From Nageia nagi (taxonomy: Eukaryota; Pinophyta): a stretch of 64,000 nucleotides of DNA. A program made the translations under genes and the position numbers. The DNA is taken from the NCBI GenBank assembly GCA_050084985.1, contig JBITNC010000001.1:33046001-33110000 (forward strand), read 5' to 3'. Positions 22,538 to 33,539 of the stretch are shown here, piece by piece. Under the pieces are notes generated by a model that searched no databases, was not told the origin of the DNA, and worked only from the letters and a program-made list of their open reading frames with translations. Positions within the stretch are counted from its first letter, which is position 1. Every line of letters begins with the position of its first letter.

Positions 22538-23787
22538 CTAGAACTGATGGCCTGAAAAAATGAGCTGAACACCCTTTCTTCGGAACCAGTCATTTGTGGG
22601 ATCAAAATTGGCTCCCATTTGTGCTAATACATCAGCTTCTTGGTTGAATCTCCTTAGAACCGATTGAATATGCAATGCTTTAAAATGCTCAAATAGATCC
22701 CAAGCTTGATTCCTGTAGGCTTTCAAATAATGATGTTTGACTGAACATTTACCTGTCACTTGTTTCACGATCAAATCTAATCTCCTTTGATCTTTAGACA
22801 CTAAATTTTCATTTTGATAGCTTGTTCTAATCCCAGGCAAAGAGCTTCATATTTTGCCACATTATTTGAACATAACCAAGTGAGTCTGAAAGAAAATCTA
22901 TGCACCTTACCAATTGGGTTGGTCAAGATAATCCCAGCTTCGGATCCATTTTTGGATCTTGCCCCATCAAAAGACATCTCCCACATTTCATTTCTCCTGA
23001 AATCTTCCCTTATGAGTTCTGGGATGAAAGATTCTAGCTCTATTAAACAATAATTTCTAAACTCCACGTCGTAGATGGTGTTGAGCATACTCATACTACA
23101 AGGGTCTTCGATTTGTAGCTCTTCCAGCAATTCATCTGATTCTTCCAATTCACCAAAGTTTGTGCAAACCTCCTCCTTTTTCTCTACATGAAACTCAGAA
23201 ATTTCCTCATTATTCAGTCTTACCCTCTTATTCCCACAAGGGATCAAATAATGGGTGTAATCCATTGCTAGATAACCCCCTATCTTAGCTATAAACTCTC
23301 TAGACAGACATAGCCCGAACAAAGGGGGCAGCTCAACAACTACAATTTCTTGAATAATAATTACAGAGGGACACTTATGTATTTTCAGGACTACATCCTT
23401 GATTACTCCTACTATTTTGACAGGTGTGGAATCCAGTTGTAATACTTCGGTGGATGTTCTTATCATAGGCAACCCCATTACATCGCACACTACTTTAGGC
23501 ATCACAGTAGTAACTACCCCAAAATCAATCAAACAATTATGGAGTACATATCCTTTGATTTCTAGAGTCATGTAAAAAGCTAGAGGTTTGTTCTTTCCCA
23601 TCCCTAGATATTTTGATGTTTTAAAAAGATTGAGCACTCTTTCCATTCCTTCATTCAATGCTATAAGAGATGTTTTCAGTAAATCAATTTGTTTAGGAAT
23701 TTTTAGAGCTTCAAACAAGGACACTCTCACTGGAGTTCTCTTTAGCTCCGCCATAATGTTGAACTCTGGGATAGCCAGAGGTTCCAC
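22538..23787 (-). pseudogene. protease fused to archaeal-type RNase H, upstream of RT, in element G
   Basis: A single uninterrupted 328-codon frame (23787-22801) begins with the protease: LHNCLIDFGVVTTVMPKVV carries the catalytic Asp, but the DSG/DTG triad reads DFG. Hydrophobic strands follow to about residue 175, then an acidic linker. From about residue 266 an RNase H starts: EMWEMSFDGARSKNGSEAGI and NNVAKYEALCLGLEQAI. After a stop and a one-base loss at the GDS box (about 22779) it continues at 22840-22538 with LIVKQVTG, HHYLKAYRNQAWDLFEHFK and VLRRFNQEADVLAQMGA. These blocks fit archaeal-type RNase H. The domain lies before RT, not between RNase H and integrase. Confidence 0.85.
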
Positions 23788-23939
23788 AATTTTGTTTCTG
23801 AATCTATCGATAAATTTTTCCTAAAGCTGTAGAGTATCATCTTTTCTCTAGTGCTTGGTAAGTGAAGGGAACCTTAACCTCTGAAGATTTTGATCACTGG
23901 CTTTGGGCATCAGTTTGGTTTCCAGAAATAGGAATTTTT

Positions 23940-25392
23940 GGGGAACCATTTCCTTTTCTGGGCTCTTTTCCTTAGAATCGGGAACTACATCTTACCTTTG
24001 AGGAAACACTGCTCTAAAACTCTTTTGGGGTTCAACTTTTCTTTCTGAAATGCTAGAGACTAGGGGACTTTTTCTTGATCTTGTTTCCACAGTAAAAACT
24101 TCTATATCTGCTAGTGCAAAATTCATCAGGTTCACATTTTGGTTCACATCATCAGCTACATCGGGCGGAGGAATACCCCCACTTCTTGATAGATACTCCT
24201 GGTACTGATAAATAGGGCATGTGGTTTGTTCATGAGCATCATTACAGGCCAAACATAAACCCATGGCTAACCGAAGAGGAAGCTTGGCTTACATCTTCAT
24301 TCAAAACATGTTGAGCTTTTTCTACAATAGGATAAGGATATCTTCTTGCATTGTTTTATTTGCTTAGAATGGTAATCTGGTTTGCCATATTTCTACACAA
24401 GTTTTGGAGTTCCTGAATCTCTGATGATGAAGCTACCCCTTGATTCATATTAGGCTGATAAGGGGCTGGTAAAGCCAAGGGAGCTCTAGGGATTGGCAAG
24501 GGTGATGGCCACTATTGAACAGGAGTGGGGATGTGGCCAGTGGTGGAGCCAAACTAATTGCTTGAGGTCTCAAAATTTGTTGTTGAGCAGTTACTAGAAA
24601 ATAAGGCATGGGCATGCGACTTAGCAATTTTCCAACTGTAATGAGATAGGATTTAGCATATACTGCTTATCTATAAACCTCAGGGAAAGTATTTACTCCA
24701 AAATTTTGGATTTGCAGAGAGAGATCCAGAGGAAAGGCTCTCAGGTAATACATTAAGGCTTGAAATTGCTGAGGCCTAACTGGCATTGGGACTCTCATCC
24801 AAGTTTTTTGGAATCTAATATTGAAATCAAGGATATTTTCTTGCTCATATCTTTTGATTGAAGTGAACTATGTTAACAGGGAAAAAGGATCTCCTAATTC
24901 ATTAAATTCCAAGATAAAGGGCTCTACCAGTTGAGCCCAAGTGGTTATAGATCCATTAGGAAGGCCCCTGTACCAATCTAGGACCTTTCCCTTGAAAGAA
25001 TGAGCCAGTAATCTCACCATGACATCTTCATGTTGGATATTGTGAATCTTAGCTAGGCCAGCTACATCAACATAATGCTCATAAGCCATTTTCTCTAAAG
25101 TCGCATCAAACTCCAGAAGAGTTTTGAAAACATTTGTTGGGATGTCATGCAACACCACCAAGGCTATTAGTACCCCATTATCCCATTCTGGATAAATATT
25201 TTGAGCTGGATTAGCCATTTTAGGAGAGGTATTTCTAGTGTGAAGATTGGATGATTTTGGCTTGGTAAAGGATTTTAGGGAGCTAATACTATTCAGAGAC
25301 TTGGACTTGATCAGGGTCTTTCTCTTAGGAGTATCTAACGTTCTAAAATCCGATGCTTCTTTTATTGCTCTAGTTTTAGATCTTGTCCACAT
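23940..25392 (-). pseudogene. gag: gag of element G
   Basis: The first 174 codons (25392-24868) are open: a basic Lys/Ser-rich N-terminus (TPKRKTLIKSKS) and the gag core with EHYVDVAGLAKIHNIQ, VRLLAHSFKGKVLDWYRGLP and TTWAQLVEPFILEF. A stop then intervenes, and translation resumes with FQKTWMRVPMPVRPQQFQAL. The 24264-23992 piece begins GLCLACNDAHEQTTCPI, a C-x2-C-x3-H-x4-C zinc knuckle, slightly shorter than the usual CCHC spacing. Upstream is a leader of about 150 bases to the 5' LTR. Gag would form the particle and bind the RNA. Confidence 0.85.
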
Positions 25393-25510
25393 AAACTCTA
25401 GGTTGCAAAAGAAAATGAGAGGTTCAAAAGCACATATGATATTTATAAATAATCTACTTTAATACATACCATAGATAGTGCTTCAGTAGAGTCACCAATA
25501 AGTTTCTTCG

Positions 25511-25529
25511 TGTCCCATCGGGTGTGCCA
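25511..25529 (-). other. putative tRNA primer-binding site of element G
   Basis: On the element strand TGGCACACCCGATGGGACA lies 11 bases after the end of the 5' LTR. TGGCxCxCCCxxTGGGAC-like tracts are common next to 5' LTRs of plant gypsy elements. The tRNA species cannot be named with confidence. Confidence 0.5.
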
Positions 25530-25540
25530 AAAAGAAATAC

Positions 25541-27331
25541 TATTGATTAAGATTGTGTAATATATGCGCCGTGAACAATCTTAACCAAAGTAAATCAAGA
25601 ATAGACTATGGTGATAGTCTGATCTCTAGAGAAGGCCGATTCCTTATACATTGGGTGTAGGAGAAGTAACAGGAAAGAAAATAAAAAGAGTAGAGTGCGA
25701 GGAATTTAAGCAAAAGGCTTAGGGTAACCAGAAAGAAAATAAAAAGGAGTAGAGTGCAAGGAATTTAAGCAAAAAGGCTTAGGGTAACAAGAGAGAAAGC
25801 ATAGGTGGATCACTAGTTTAGCACGGGCTTTCATAGTGTGTGAAACCTTGGTCTGAATCTAATGTAGTAGCTACGGTACAAGCTCTCACTCTCAAATAGT
25901 TTCCCAGCTTTACTCTACCATGTAGCAGACATAGTTATACTAGCAATTTGTGATTACCATTCAGGAAATAAGCCAAGCTGCCATGATGTAACCAAATTAA
26001 GAATGATAATTACGAGTGCTAGACAAGAAAGGTCAAGATGGTATCATATTACTGATAAAAACTACAGGTCTTTGAGAACAAATGTAAAGAGCAATACTAG
26101 GGCTTCGGACCCTTCTTTCACTTTATTTTCATATACTTATACTAGAAGCAACAATAGTTACAAGAATTGTAGAATAGAAATGTTTACAAAATGGCTTCAA
26201 GTTCTAGCCTTCTTTTAACTGATACTACCTACATACGCCACTTGGCAAAATATTACAAAACTGGTAGATTGCAGATGATATAGCTTCTTGATGACTATGA
26301 TCTAACTTCTCGCTATCCTCATCTCTTCTAGGATATTCTACTTACTGGCTCCAGCTATTTGATCTCTCTTTGTTGTTCTCATCTCTATATTCTAGAATGC
26401 TCTATTCACTGGCTCTGACTATTTGATCACTCCTTGCTGACCTCATCACTTCCAAGACCTGGTTTCATTCAAAATGTGAACATTGTTCTACCCGTGACAT
26501 CATCTTCATACTTCCAGAATGCTCTACTCACTTTCTTTAGAACCCAAGCTTTTCCACAACTGAGCTTTTATCATTTCATTTCAGAATGCTTTATCTACTG
26601 ACCTTGGCCTTTTAATCACCCTTTACTGACATCATCATCTCTGGAACCTGGTCTTTACCAAAATGCAACTATCTTATCATCTTATTCTAGAATGCTTTAC
26701 TTCTGGAACACTTAACTTTCAGGCTCTGGCTTCTTCGATTATCTCTTGCTGACCTCATCACTTCTAGGACCCGGTTTCATTCAAAATTGTGAACATCATC
26801 CTCCCTGTGATGTCATCTTCATGCTTCTAGAATGTTTTACTCACTTTCTCTGGAACCTGGGCTTTTTCACAATTGAGCTCTAGCCCTTCTTTGTGACATT
26901 GTCATTTCATTTTGGAATGTTTTATTTACTGACTTCAGCTTATTAATTCCCCTTGCTGACATCATCACTTCTGAAACCCAATTTCATTCAAAATTGTGAA
27001 CATCATCCTCCCCGTGATGTCATCTTCATACCTCTGAAATGTTTTACTCACTTTCTCTGAAACCTAGGCTTTTCCACAACTGAGCTTTTATCATCTCATT
27101 CCTAAATGCTTTATCTACTGACTTCGGCCTTTTAATCACCCCTTGCTGACATCATCATCTCTGGAACCTGGTCTTTACCAAGACATGACTATTTTATCTT
27201 CTGTGATGTCATCATTTTATCCGGCCCGCTTTATTTGTTCAAAAAACTTTCAGAGATCTTAAAATGAACTCATAGTTGGAAGTAAAGTACACCGGGGCTC
27301 TAATAAAGAATTTATTATGTATGGATATACA
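25541..27331 (-). repeat. 5' LTR of element G (1791 bp)
   Basis: It is collinear with 13643-15430 and ends at GGATATACA just before the second GTAGG. Its outer base pair TG has become TA on the gag-side end. Where the left LTR keeps the perfect TGACGTCA, this copy has TGACATCA. As the 5' LTR it should hold the element promoter. Confidence 0.93.
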
Positions 27332-27336
27332 GTAGG
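27332..27336. other. target-site duplication GTAGG, right copy (element G)
   Basis: It matches 13638-13642 exactly and directly follows the right LTR. Confidence 0.93.
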
Positions 27337-27610
27337 CTAATAATAACCTTGTCTAAGTTTGATAAACAAATTTATCACTAAAGTATCCACCATATTCACC
27401 ATCATGAGCTTGATTAAGGGCCATTTCTACTTCATACCACATTAAGCATTTAAGAAGAGCACCATCAAAAGATATTTTATACAACAAATCACTAATTATG
27501 ACATATTTGGTATCTAGAATTTTAAGCCTAATTCTATCATTATGATAAAAGGCAATAAGAACAATATTGTATTTAAGATAATTGAAGATATCTTGATACC
27601 ATTCACACAC
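27337..27610 (-). pseudogene. integrase of element A, N-terminal part
   Basis: An 85-codon open stretch ends in EMALNQAHDGEYGGYFSDKF, the two histidines of the integrase HHCC zinc finger. The YYWPT block that should follow is cut by the G insertion: the first half is here, with its Trp changed to a TAG stop, and the PTM half begins at 13637. This split is the main proof of the nesting. Confidence 0.8.
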
Positions 27611-27827
27611 ATTGATACAAGTAGCTGCATAATAATGATCTTCAACAAAATCTTCAAAAACATTCTCATAATATGGCCTACCTATATTTTAATTGAAAGA
27701 ATAATTTCCTCATATTCTATGTTAATGGGAGTAAGGGAAGTGACACTAGCAATAGCATCAACATTCCTATTATTGTCTCTTGGAATGTTGTCAATTTCAT
27801 ACTCATTAAAGGAAATGAAGAGATTTT

Positions 27828-28260
27828 TCACCATTTATTTGTATGGTTACAACTTGATATCCTTAGTGTTGTAGATGTTGGACACTTCACAATTAGTTGA
27901 GAATCAAATAATATTTTTATCCTTTTTACTTTTAGTAGTATTGCAATCTTTAAATCTAAGATAATAGCCTCATATTCTACCATATTGTTAGTGTAATCAA
28001 AACTTAAATGATAATACATAGGGATAACATCATCATGAAGATTAATGAGGATAATGCTTGCCCCTTCTCTATGAATTCATTTATAACCATCAAAGAATAG
28101 GGTCCATTCATAATTTTCTATGAAACCAACAAAAACTTGTAGGTACTCAAGCTTAGGAACAAAGTAGCAATGTAGGACTATAATGATGGTGCTAAGATCA
28201 CTATTGTTCTAGCCATCCATGTCATCAAGAAACTCTTCCTAGGTATAGGATATTTTATTT
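27828..28260 (-). pseudogene. archaeal-type RNase H of element A
   Basis: The minus strand reads FDYTNNMVEYEAIILDLKIAILLKVKRI and then ILFDSQLIVK, the TNNxxEYEA and DSxLIVK blocks of archaeal-type RNase H. It lies after the gypsy RNase H and before the integrase, the standard Tat position. Element 0 agrees with it and elements G and B differ. Confidence 0.75.
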
Positions 28261-28352
28261 CATGGATGATTAGTGATAAAATCTACTATGGACTATCCCT
28301 TTATTGATTTCTGAGTGATAAAGACCAAATCAAACTCTTGAAGCAACATTAG

Positions 28353-28760
28353 CTAGTTTATAGCTCTTTCGGATAGGTAGCATTTGGACATTAGATATAT
28401 AAGAGGATCATATTGAGCTATGATATATGTTGTATTTCGAAGCATGCAATATCTTAACTTTTCAATTGAGAAGATTATATCAAAACACATCTTTTTTCTT
28501 GGGGTGTACCTTGTCTCATAATCATATAAAGTTTTACTGATATAATAGGTTGCTCTTTCCTTGTTGTTGTCATCCTTTAGAGCTAACATTGCCCTTAATA
28601 CACTTATTTTTGGTGAAAAAATAAAGTAATAAACTCTTATATAAAACATAGGATACTAGAGCTAGAGTGTTAGTAAGGTACATTTTGATATTGTCCTAAG
28701 CCTTTTGATACTTCTCATCCCAAATAAATTTCTCACCTTTTTTCAACAAATGAGAAAATG
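28353..28760 (-). pseudogene. gypsy RNase H of element A
   Basis: An open 98-codon stretch contains LRAMLALKDDNNKERATYYI, SKTLYDYETRYTPRKKMCFD and a PLIYLMSK motif. It closely resembles the matching part of element 0 (AIYYLSKTLIDYETRY), which groups elements A and 0 in one lineage. The upstream connection to RT contains stops. Confidence 0.75.
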
Positions 28761-28799
28761 GAGAAGTGATATATGCTAACTAATATTGATCATGCTTGT

Positions 28800-29500
28800 T
28801 ACTACTTGAACTTTTTCTTGAATACTTCTTAATTCTTTCAAATTATTAGGATGAGGAAAATCAATAATGGCTGAAACATTTTTAGGATCTACTTCTATTC
28901 CTCATCTTGAAATAATGAAACCAAGTAATTTACTTGATGAGACTATGAATGCACACTTTTAAGGTTTTAGCTTCAACTTGTATTCTCTCATTCTTTGAAA
29001 AATATTTTTTTAAATCTAAAATGTGATCATATTTGATTATGTACTTTTCTAGGATATCATTAGCATACACCTAAACACTATCATGGATCATATCATGTAA
29101 TATACTCACCATGGATCTTTGATAAGTTACACCTACATTCTTTAGACCAATAGGCATGACCACCTAATAAAATATGGCCCAAGGAGTAATAAAAGTTAGC
29201 TTATGTTAATCCTCCTTGTTTATCATTATTTTATTGTAAACAAAAAAATCATTTATAAAATATAAACTTTCATAGCCTATTGTTCAATCTACAATCATAT
29301 CAATATTAGGTAAAGGAAAGAAATCTTTAGTACATGCCTTGTTGATATCCCTAAAATATGTACAACATCTTGTTTAACCATTAAGCTTAGTTGCAGGCAC
29401 AATGTTAGAAATCCATGGGGAATAATCAATAGAATAAATTTAGTATTAAGATAATTTTTAATTTCCTTTTTATTATCAAGGGCTACCCTAAGATTCATCT
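28800..29500 (-). pseudogene. reverse transcriptase of element A
   Basis: Reading through stops gives TKDFFPLPNIDMIVD, FINDFF.YNKI, LTFITPWAIF, VVMPIGLKNVGVTYQRSM and an active-site box VYANDIL. The first catalytic Asp of YxDD is Asn (AAT, complement of 29059-29061). The block before it (29498-29295) is open for 67 codons in a shifted frame. The RT resembles that of element 0. Confidence 0.75.
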
Positions 29501-29969
29501 TTCTAGGCTTTTGTTGGACTAATTTTATATTTTCATTGATAACTAGGCTATAAGTAATAAAATAAGGATTAGGACTAGAAATATCAAAATAATACCATGA
29601 AAAAATATTAGATAATTCATTTCACAATAGGTGCTACTTTTCTTACTCTTCCAAGGTTAACCAAGCTCCTATTGTGATCAACTTTAGGTCCTCTTGGATA
29701 CCAATATTTACTTCTATTATTTCTTTACTAAGATAGATAGGATATTTCATCATTGATTTAGGGAGGTATAAATAATACCCCTATTCTTGCATCCAAAATC
29801 ATCCATAATATATGTTAATAATAGAGTGATGACACTAAGGTATATTGATCAGTATAATGTAACTTCAAAGGGTTTGGTCTAGTCAACTTCTCCATTGCCT
29901 GTAATAGTAGGTTTATTGAAAGAATAGAAGGTGGTAGGAATGCACTCATATTAGTTTTCTACCCATTAT

Positions 29970-30797
29970 TTATGTTATAAGTGGGTTCCTATCTATTATG
30001 AAGGTTGAAAGTAATAGGAAAGAGATAAAAGGTATAAATTTATAGGAAAGAGATTAACAAATTCAACTAAAATTAAAGCAAGAACTTCACATCCTAGGCA
30101 TTACAACATAGGTAGCAATCCATAACCAAGATTAAAAATAGTGAGTTATCTCACCTTTGGGGTCTCACAATAATAATACATAGCCATAAATTAAGAAATC
30201 ATCCCATACATAAAATTTACAAAAGCAATAAATAGCCACTTGTTGTAGAAGGGCAAATCATTATCTATTAGCATTATCATATATGAAAGTATCTTACAAA
30301 CCTAGGCAAATTTTCTAGAATGTTTGACCTCTTTGATTTCTAACAATTTACCATTTATACATTTACATGCCCTAGTGGGTTTTGTCTCATTAATATACAC
30401 AATTACTCATCTTGATTAAAACAAGTAAAGAAAACTCTTTACAATAAATTTTACAACTACATTAGATTACATAGTAAATAAGTACCAATAATATGACTAT
30501 CTAGGAATTTGAATTTTTTGAATAATTACATTCATTGAGCTATAATTCTCCTGACATATCATTGACCACTCCTTCCTTTTCCCTATAGTTGATTGAAGAA
30601 ATAATCATCTATAGTCTGATAGATACGATCTAGCACTATGTTTTATCGGTAGCTATCTACTTCTCTGCAACCATTGATGATCTATACTATAGTTCTAAAT
30701 GAATAAATTAATAGAGGATTATGAATAGTATATTAACCTATTTTGAGAATAAACTACCACTATTATGTGGAATTGAGTTGAAGTTGACACATTAACA
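29970..30797 (-). repeat. probable 3' LTR of element B (left edge uncertain)
   Basis: On the element strand the LTR start TGTTAATGTG (ending at plus position 30797) directly follows the purine-rich TTAGGGGAC, a good polypurine tract. The other edge is unclear. A TGTTATAAG at 29973 would give an 825 bp LTR with inverted ends TGTTA/TAACA. The 5' partner must lie beyond the right edge, because element B is still open at 55.7 kb where element D begins. Confidence 0.45.
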
Positions 30798-30929
30798 GTC
30801 CCCTAAGGGTTAAACACTTAAGATCAAGTGGAATCAGGTGTTACATCTATCCATTACTCTTACCTTAGTCTAGCAATTATTATTTCTTTTCTTTAGGTTC
30901 TATTGATGAACTGGCTCTTCTTAGTACTA

Positions 30930-31127
30930 CTAATTTTAGCCAAAAGTTCTAACATCATCACTCAAAATTGATGTAATCTATTTGGGATCTTCTTGAATCA
31001 TCACCTACCATTACTTATTCTAGGACCCACTAATTTTAGTCAAAAGTTCTAACATCATTGCTCAAAATTGATGGCTCTATTTGGGATCTTCTTGGATCAT
31101 CACTCACCATTACTTATTCTAGGAATT
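30930..31127. repeat. 100-bp direct tandem duplication
   Basis: The block starting CTAATTTTAG at 30930 recurs at 31030 with few changes; both copies end TTACTTATTCTAGGA. It sits at the 3' end of element B's extra ORF zone, just inside its polypurine tract. Confidence 0.85.
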
Positions 31128-31988
31128 ATCAATTACCTAACTTAGAGTACAATTATGAAAGAATACAATCTTTTGATAGCTCTTGGGGTCTTTGCCTACT
31201 AGAGAATAGGACCCACCACTTGCTACTTCTAGTAGCCTATTTAGATGTATATTTGGTAGGGGCATTAGGTGCTAGAATCAACTCTACTAGGAGGAAGGGG
31301 TGCATCTTTTTATTCAAATATTTAAGGTCCTAATAGTCAACTTATGATAGAATGGGGAATGCTTGAATCTTTAGAGTATTTATTCTAAAACCTATCAGAA
31401 CATTCTATAGCCTCCTAGTGTGCAGGAACCTTATGATTGCTTCTTGAGTAAGGTCATTTATTTATTATATATTTGAGATTTGCTTCTTAGAGAAAGATTG
31501 CTCAAGAAATTAAATGGTATTGGCTACCCAACTAGGAGCACTACCCTAGACATTTTATTCTTCCCATAATATAGGATCTTTCATTTCAATCAAAGAATTA
31601 AAGAATTTGTTAATAAATATTAGCTCTATTATAAGCTAGTGTTTACCAATGTCTATATTGAACACTAAATCTTAGAGTTCACCTATATCCTAGATCCTTA
31701 TCAAATATGATTATCTTGGCTTGGGAGTAATGGTAGCTATGTCTTTTTTAGTTAAGATTCTCAGCTAACATTGCATTTTCTTAATAACTAATCTTAGTAT
31801 ATCTAGAGCCAATTGATGGAGAGTAGTTTGCATTTTGAACTATTTAATGGCTTGCAATGTCTATTATTTTAACAAATGTAAATGTGATAAGGTTACCATA
31901 TTGTCTCCAACTTGCTCCAAGGATTTTTAGAAACCTTTTATCAACAACAACAATTTTGAATTATCATTAAATAATACTTTTTTAGCTA
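30950..31988 (-). pseudogene. extra ORF of element B, distal part
   Basis: From the copia junction the minus strand continues with Lys/Leu-rich helical sequence (KKVLFNDNSKLLLLIKGF, then SLEQVGDNMV) and later PSWVANTI and NDLTQEAIIRFL. It is the continuation of the reading frame left of the copia element at 46337. Stops are frequent. The relation to the G extra ORF is by position and general pattern, and less clear in residues than upstream. Confidence 0.5.
31984..31988. other. target-site duplication AGCTA / AGCTG (copia), left copy
   Basis: AGCTA precedes the left LTR and AGCTG (46337-46341) follows the right LTR: four of five bases match, with one transition. This is consistent with an old 5-bp duplication. 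Confidence 0.6.
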
Positions 31989-32461
31989 TGAAAGAAATAA
32001 CACTAACAAGATATTTTTAAACTACCAAGATCACATGAAAGCTCACAATTACATCCAAAAAATACATAAAGCAATCTCATAATACAAGATGTAAAGTGGT
32101 TCCTCCAACTAGGAGTACATCCACTAACTAGATCTTTACTTCTCTTACAAATACAACTCTCTTACAATCCTCCTAATCTCACTCCTACACTTCTATCCTA
32201 TAGCATAACCTTACTCCACAATTGATGTATCATTAAAAAAAGGAGCCTTCTATTTATAGGCCAAAATCCCTCCCTAGATGACCTAAGTATGACATGCACA
32301 TATTTGATCTAAGGGGCATGCTTATGACTTGGAGTGTAGGACAAGTTACATTATTATATTCACTAAAATACTTAGGGTATCAAATAATACCCTTAATTAT
32401 TAGTGAATTTACATAAAAGATTTAATACAACCTTTATAATAATTCATTATACATTCCAACA
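31989..32461 (-). repeat. 3' LTR of copia element (473 bp)
   Basis: Plus-strand limits are TGAAAGAAAT and ATTCCAACA, so on the element strand it starts TGTTGGAAT. It is nearly identical in layout to 45865-46336, with scattered substitutions. Confidence 0.92.
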
Positions 32462-32470
32462 CTCCCCCTT
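32462..32470 (-). other. polypurine tract of copia element
   Basis: On the element strand AAGGGGGAG directly precedes the LTR start TGTTGGAAT, the classic copia arrangement. Confidence 0.9.
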
Positions 32471-32899
32471 AATGCAATATTGGGATAGAGCATGTAAGAG
32501 AGAAGAAAAAGAGAAAGTAAGAGAGTTATCCTCCAAATAGATATAATGGAGATGAGAAATTTTTATATATTTTTGAAGTAAGAAAGATCTAGTTTGAGAC
32601 TCACTATTTTGCTAAATACAATTATTAACCACAACTAGTTTCAATGTACATGAAGTAGTCATCCAATAAAAGTCATGAAGAGTCTTGAAGAGCCTACATA
32701 CTTGAGGTCAATAGAACCTACAAGTCATCAACAACTCAAATAACAAGATCAATTAGATGCATCATATTTCTATCAACAAGGATAGATGAATCACATAAAT
32801 GCCATCATGAATTGATCAATGGTGCATTATAAGTCATCATTAAGATGCCATGCCAAAAACTTATATTCACCTACTATATATAAAACATGTGTTGATTAT

Positions 32900-33480
32900 C
32901 ATTATAAACTAGAACATGCACATAAGAATTCCTCACATGTAGATAATTGAATAGTGCTAAAAGACACATGAGAGTTCCTCACACATGGATAACTAAATAG
33001 TGCTAGATCATGCACATAAGAGTCCCTCATACATGGATAACTAAATAGTACCAAAAGACACATAAGAGTTCTTCACACATGGATAATTGAACAGTGCAAA
33101 ATTGATCACAAATAGAGTATGCACATAAGAGTTCCTCCCATATGGATAACTATATAGTTCCAAAAGACACATGAGATTTCCTCACATATAAATAACTGAA
33201 TAGTAGAAAATTGATCATAAATAGAGTATGCACATAAGAGTTCCTCAAATATGGATAACTGAATAGTGCTAAAAAACACATAAGAGTTCCTCACATATGG
33301 ATAACTAAATAATGCTATATTGGCCAATGTTTACAACAAGTTCCTCATGCAAAGTGAACTTACCATGAAGGTGTTAAATACATAATTTTTACAATAAGTT
33401 CTTCATGTAAAGTGAACTTACCATGAAGGTGTATAATGGCCAATTTTTACAACAAGTTCCTCATGTAGAGTGAACTACAG
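32900..33480. repeat. tandem repeats in the copia 3' untranslated region
   Basis: Units of about 55-75 bases containing CACATAAGAGTTCCTCA and TGGATAACTGAATAGTG recur at least six times from about 32910 to 33310. A second short family with AAGTTCCTCATG and GTGAACTTACCATGAAGG repeats three times from 33330 to 33480. No coding signal overlaps them. The stretch 32471-32900 shows nothing else. Confidence 0.8.
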
Positions 33481-33539
33481 CACAAAATCCTCCTAGGAGT
33501 GAAGTTATCATCATAAACATGAATTCAACACATAAGAAT

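Larger units (their letters stand above)
13643..27331 (-). mobile_element. Element G: complete 13.7 kb Ty3/gypsy element with extra downstream ORF
   Basis: Two LTRs (13643-15430 and 25541-27331) flank minus-strand gag, protease fused to an archaeal-type RNase H, RT, gypsy RNase H, integrase and a further 3 kb sense reading frame. A perfect 5-bp duplication GTAGG borders it. The LTRs are long (1788 and 1791 bp) and visibly diverged, nearly always by transitions. Frameshifts and stops in gag, RNase H, RT and integrase make this copy non-functional, but it is much better preserved than elements A, B and 0. The position of the second RNase H before RT is unlike the usual Tat order. Confidence 0.93.
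12560..29950 (-). mobile_element. Element A: old Ty3/gypsy (Tat-like), split by element G
   Basis: Minus-strand pieces at 29.5-27.3 kb (RT, RNase H, archaeal-type RNase H, integrase zinc finger) continue at 13637-12770 (rest of integrase). Removing 13643-27331 and one copy of the GTAGG duplication makes the integrase frame run on across the junction. The domain order is the same as in element 0. Its RT-proximal end at about 29.95 kb meets the 3' LTR zone of element B, so its gag and protease probably lie beyond the right edge of the window. All domains carry stops. Confidence 0.75.

Noticed and set aside
13643-27331. Plus-strand orientation for element G, suggested by the TGGCGAC-like tract after the left LTR
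   Set aside because: Gag, protease, RT, RNase H and integrase all read on the minus strand in the right order, and a primer-site-like tract also follows the right LTR on that strand.
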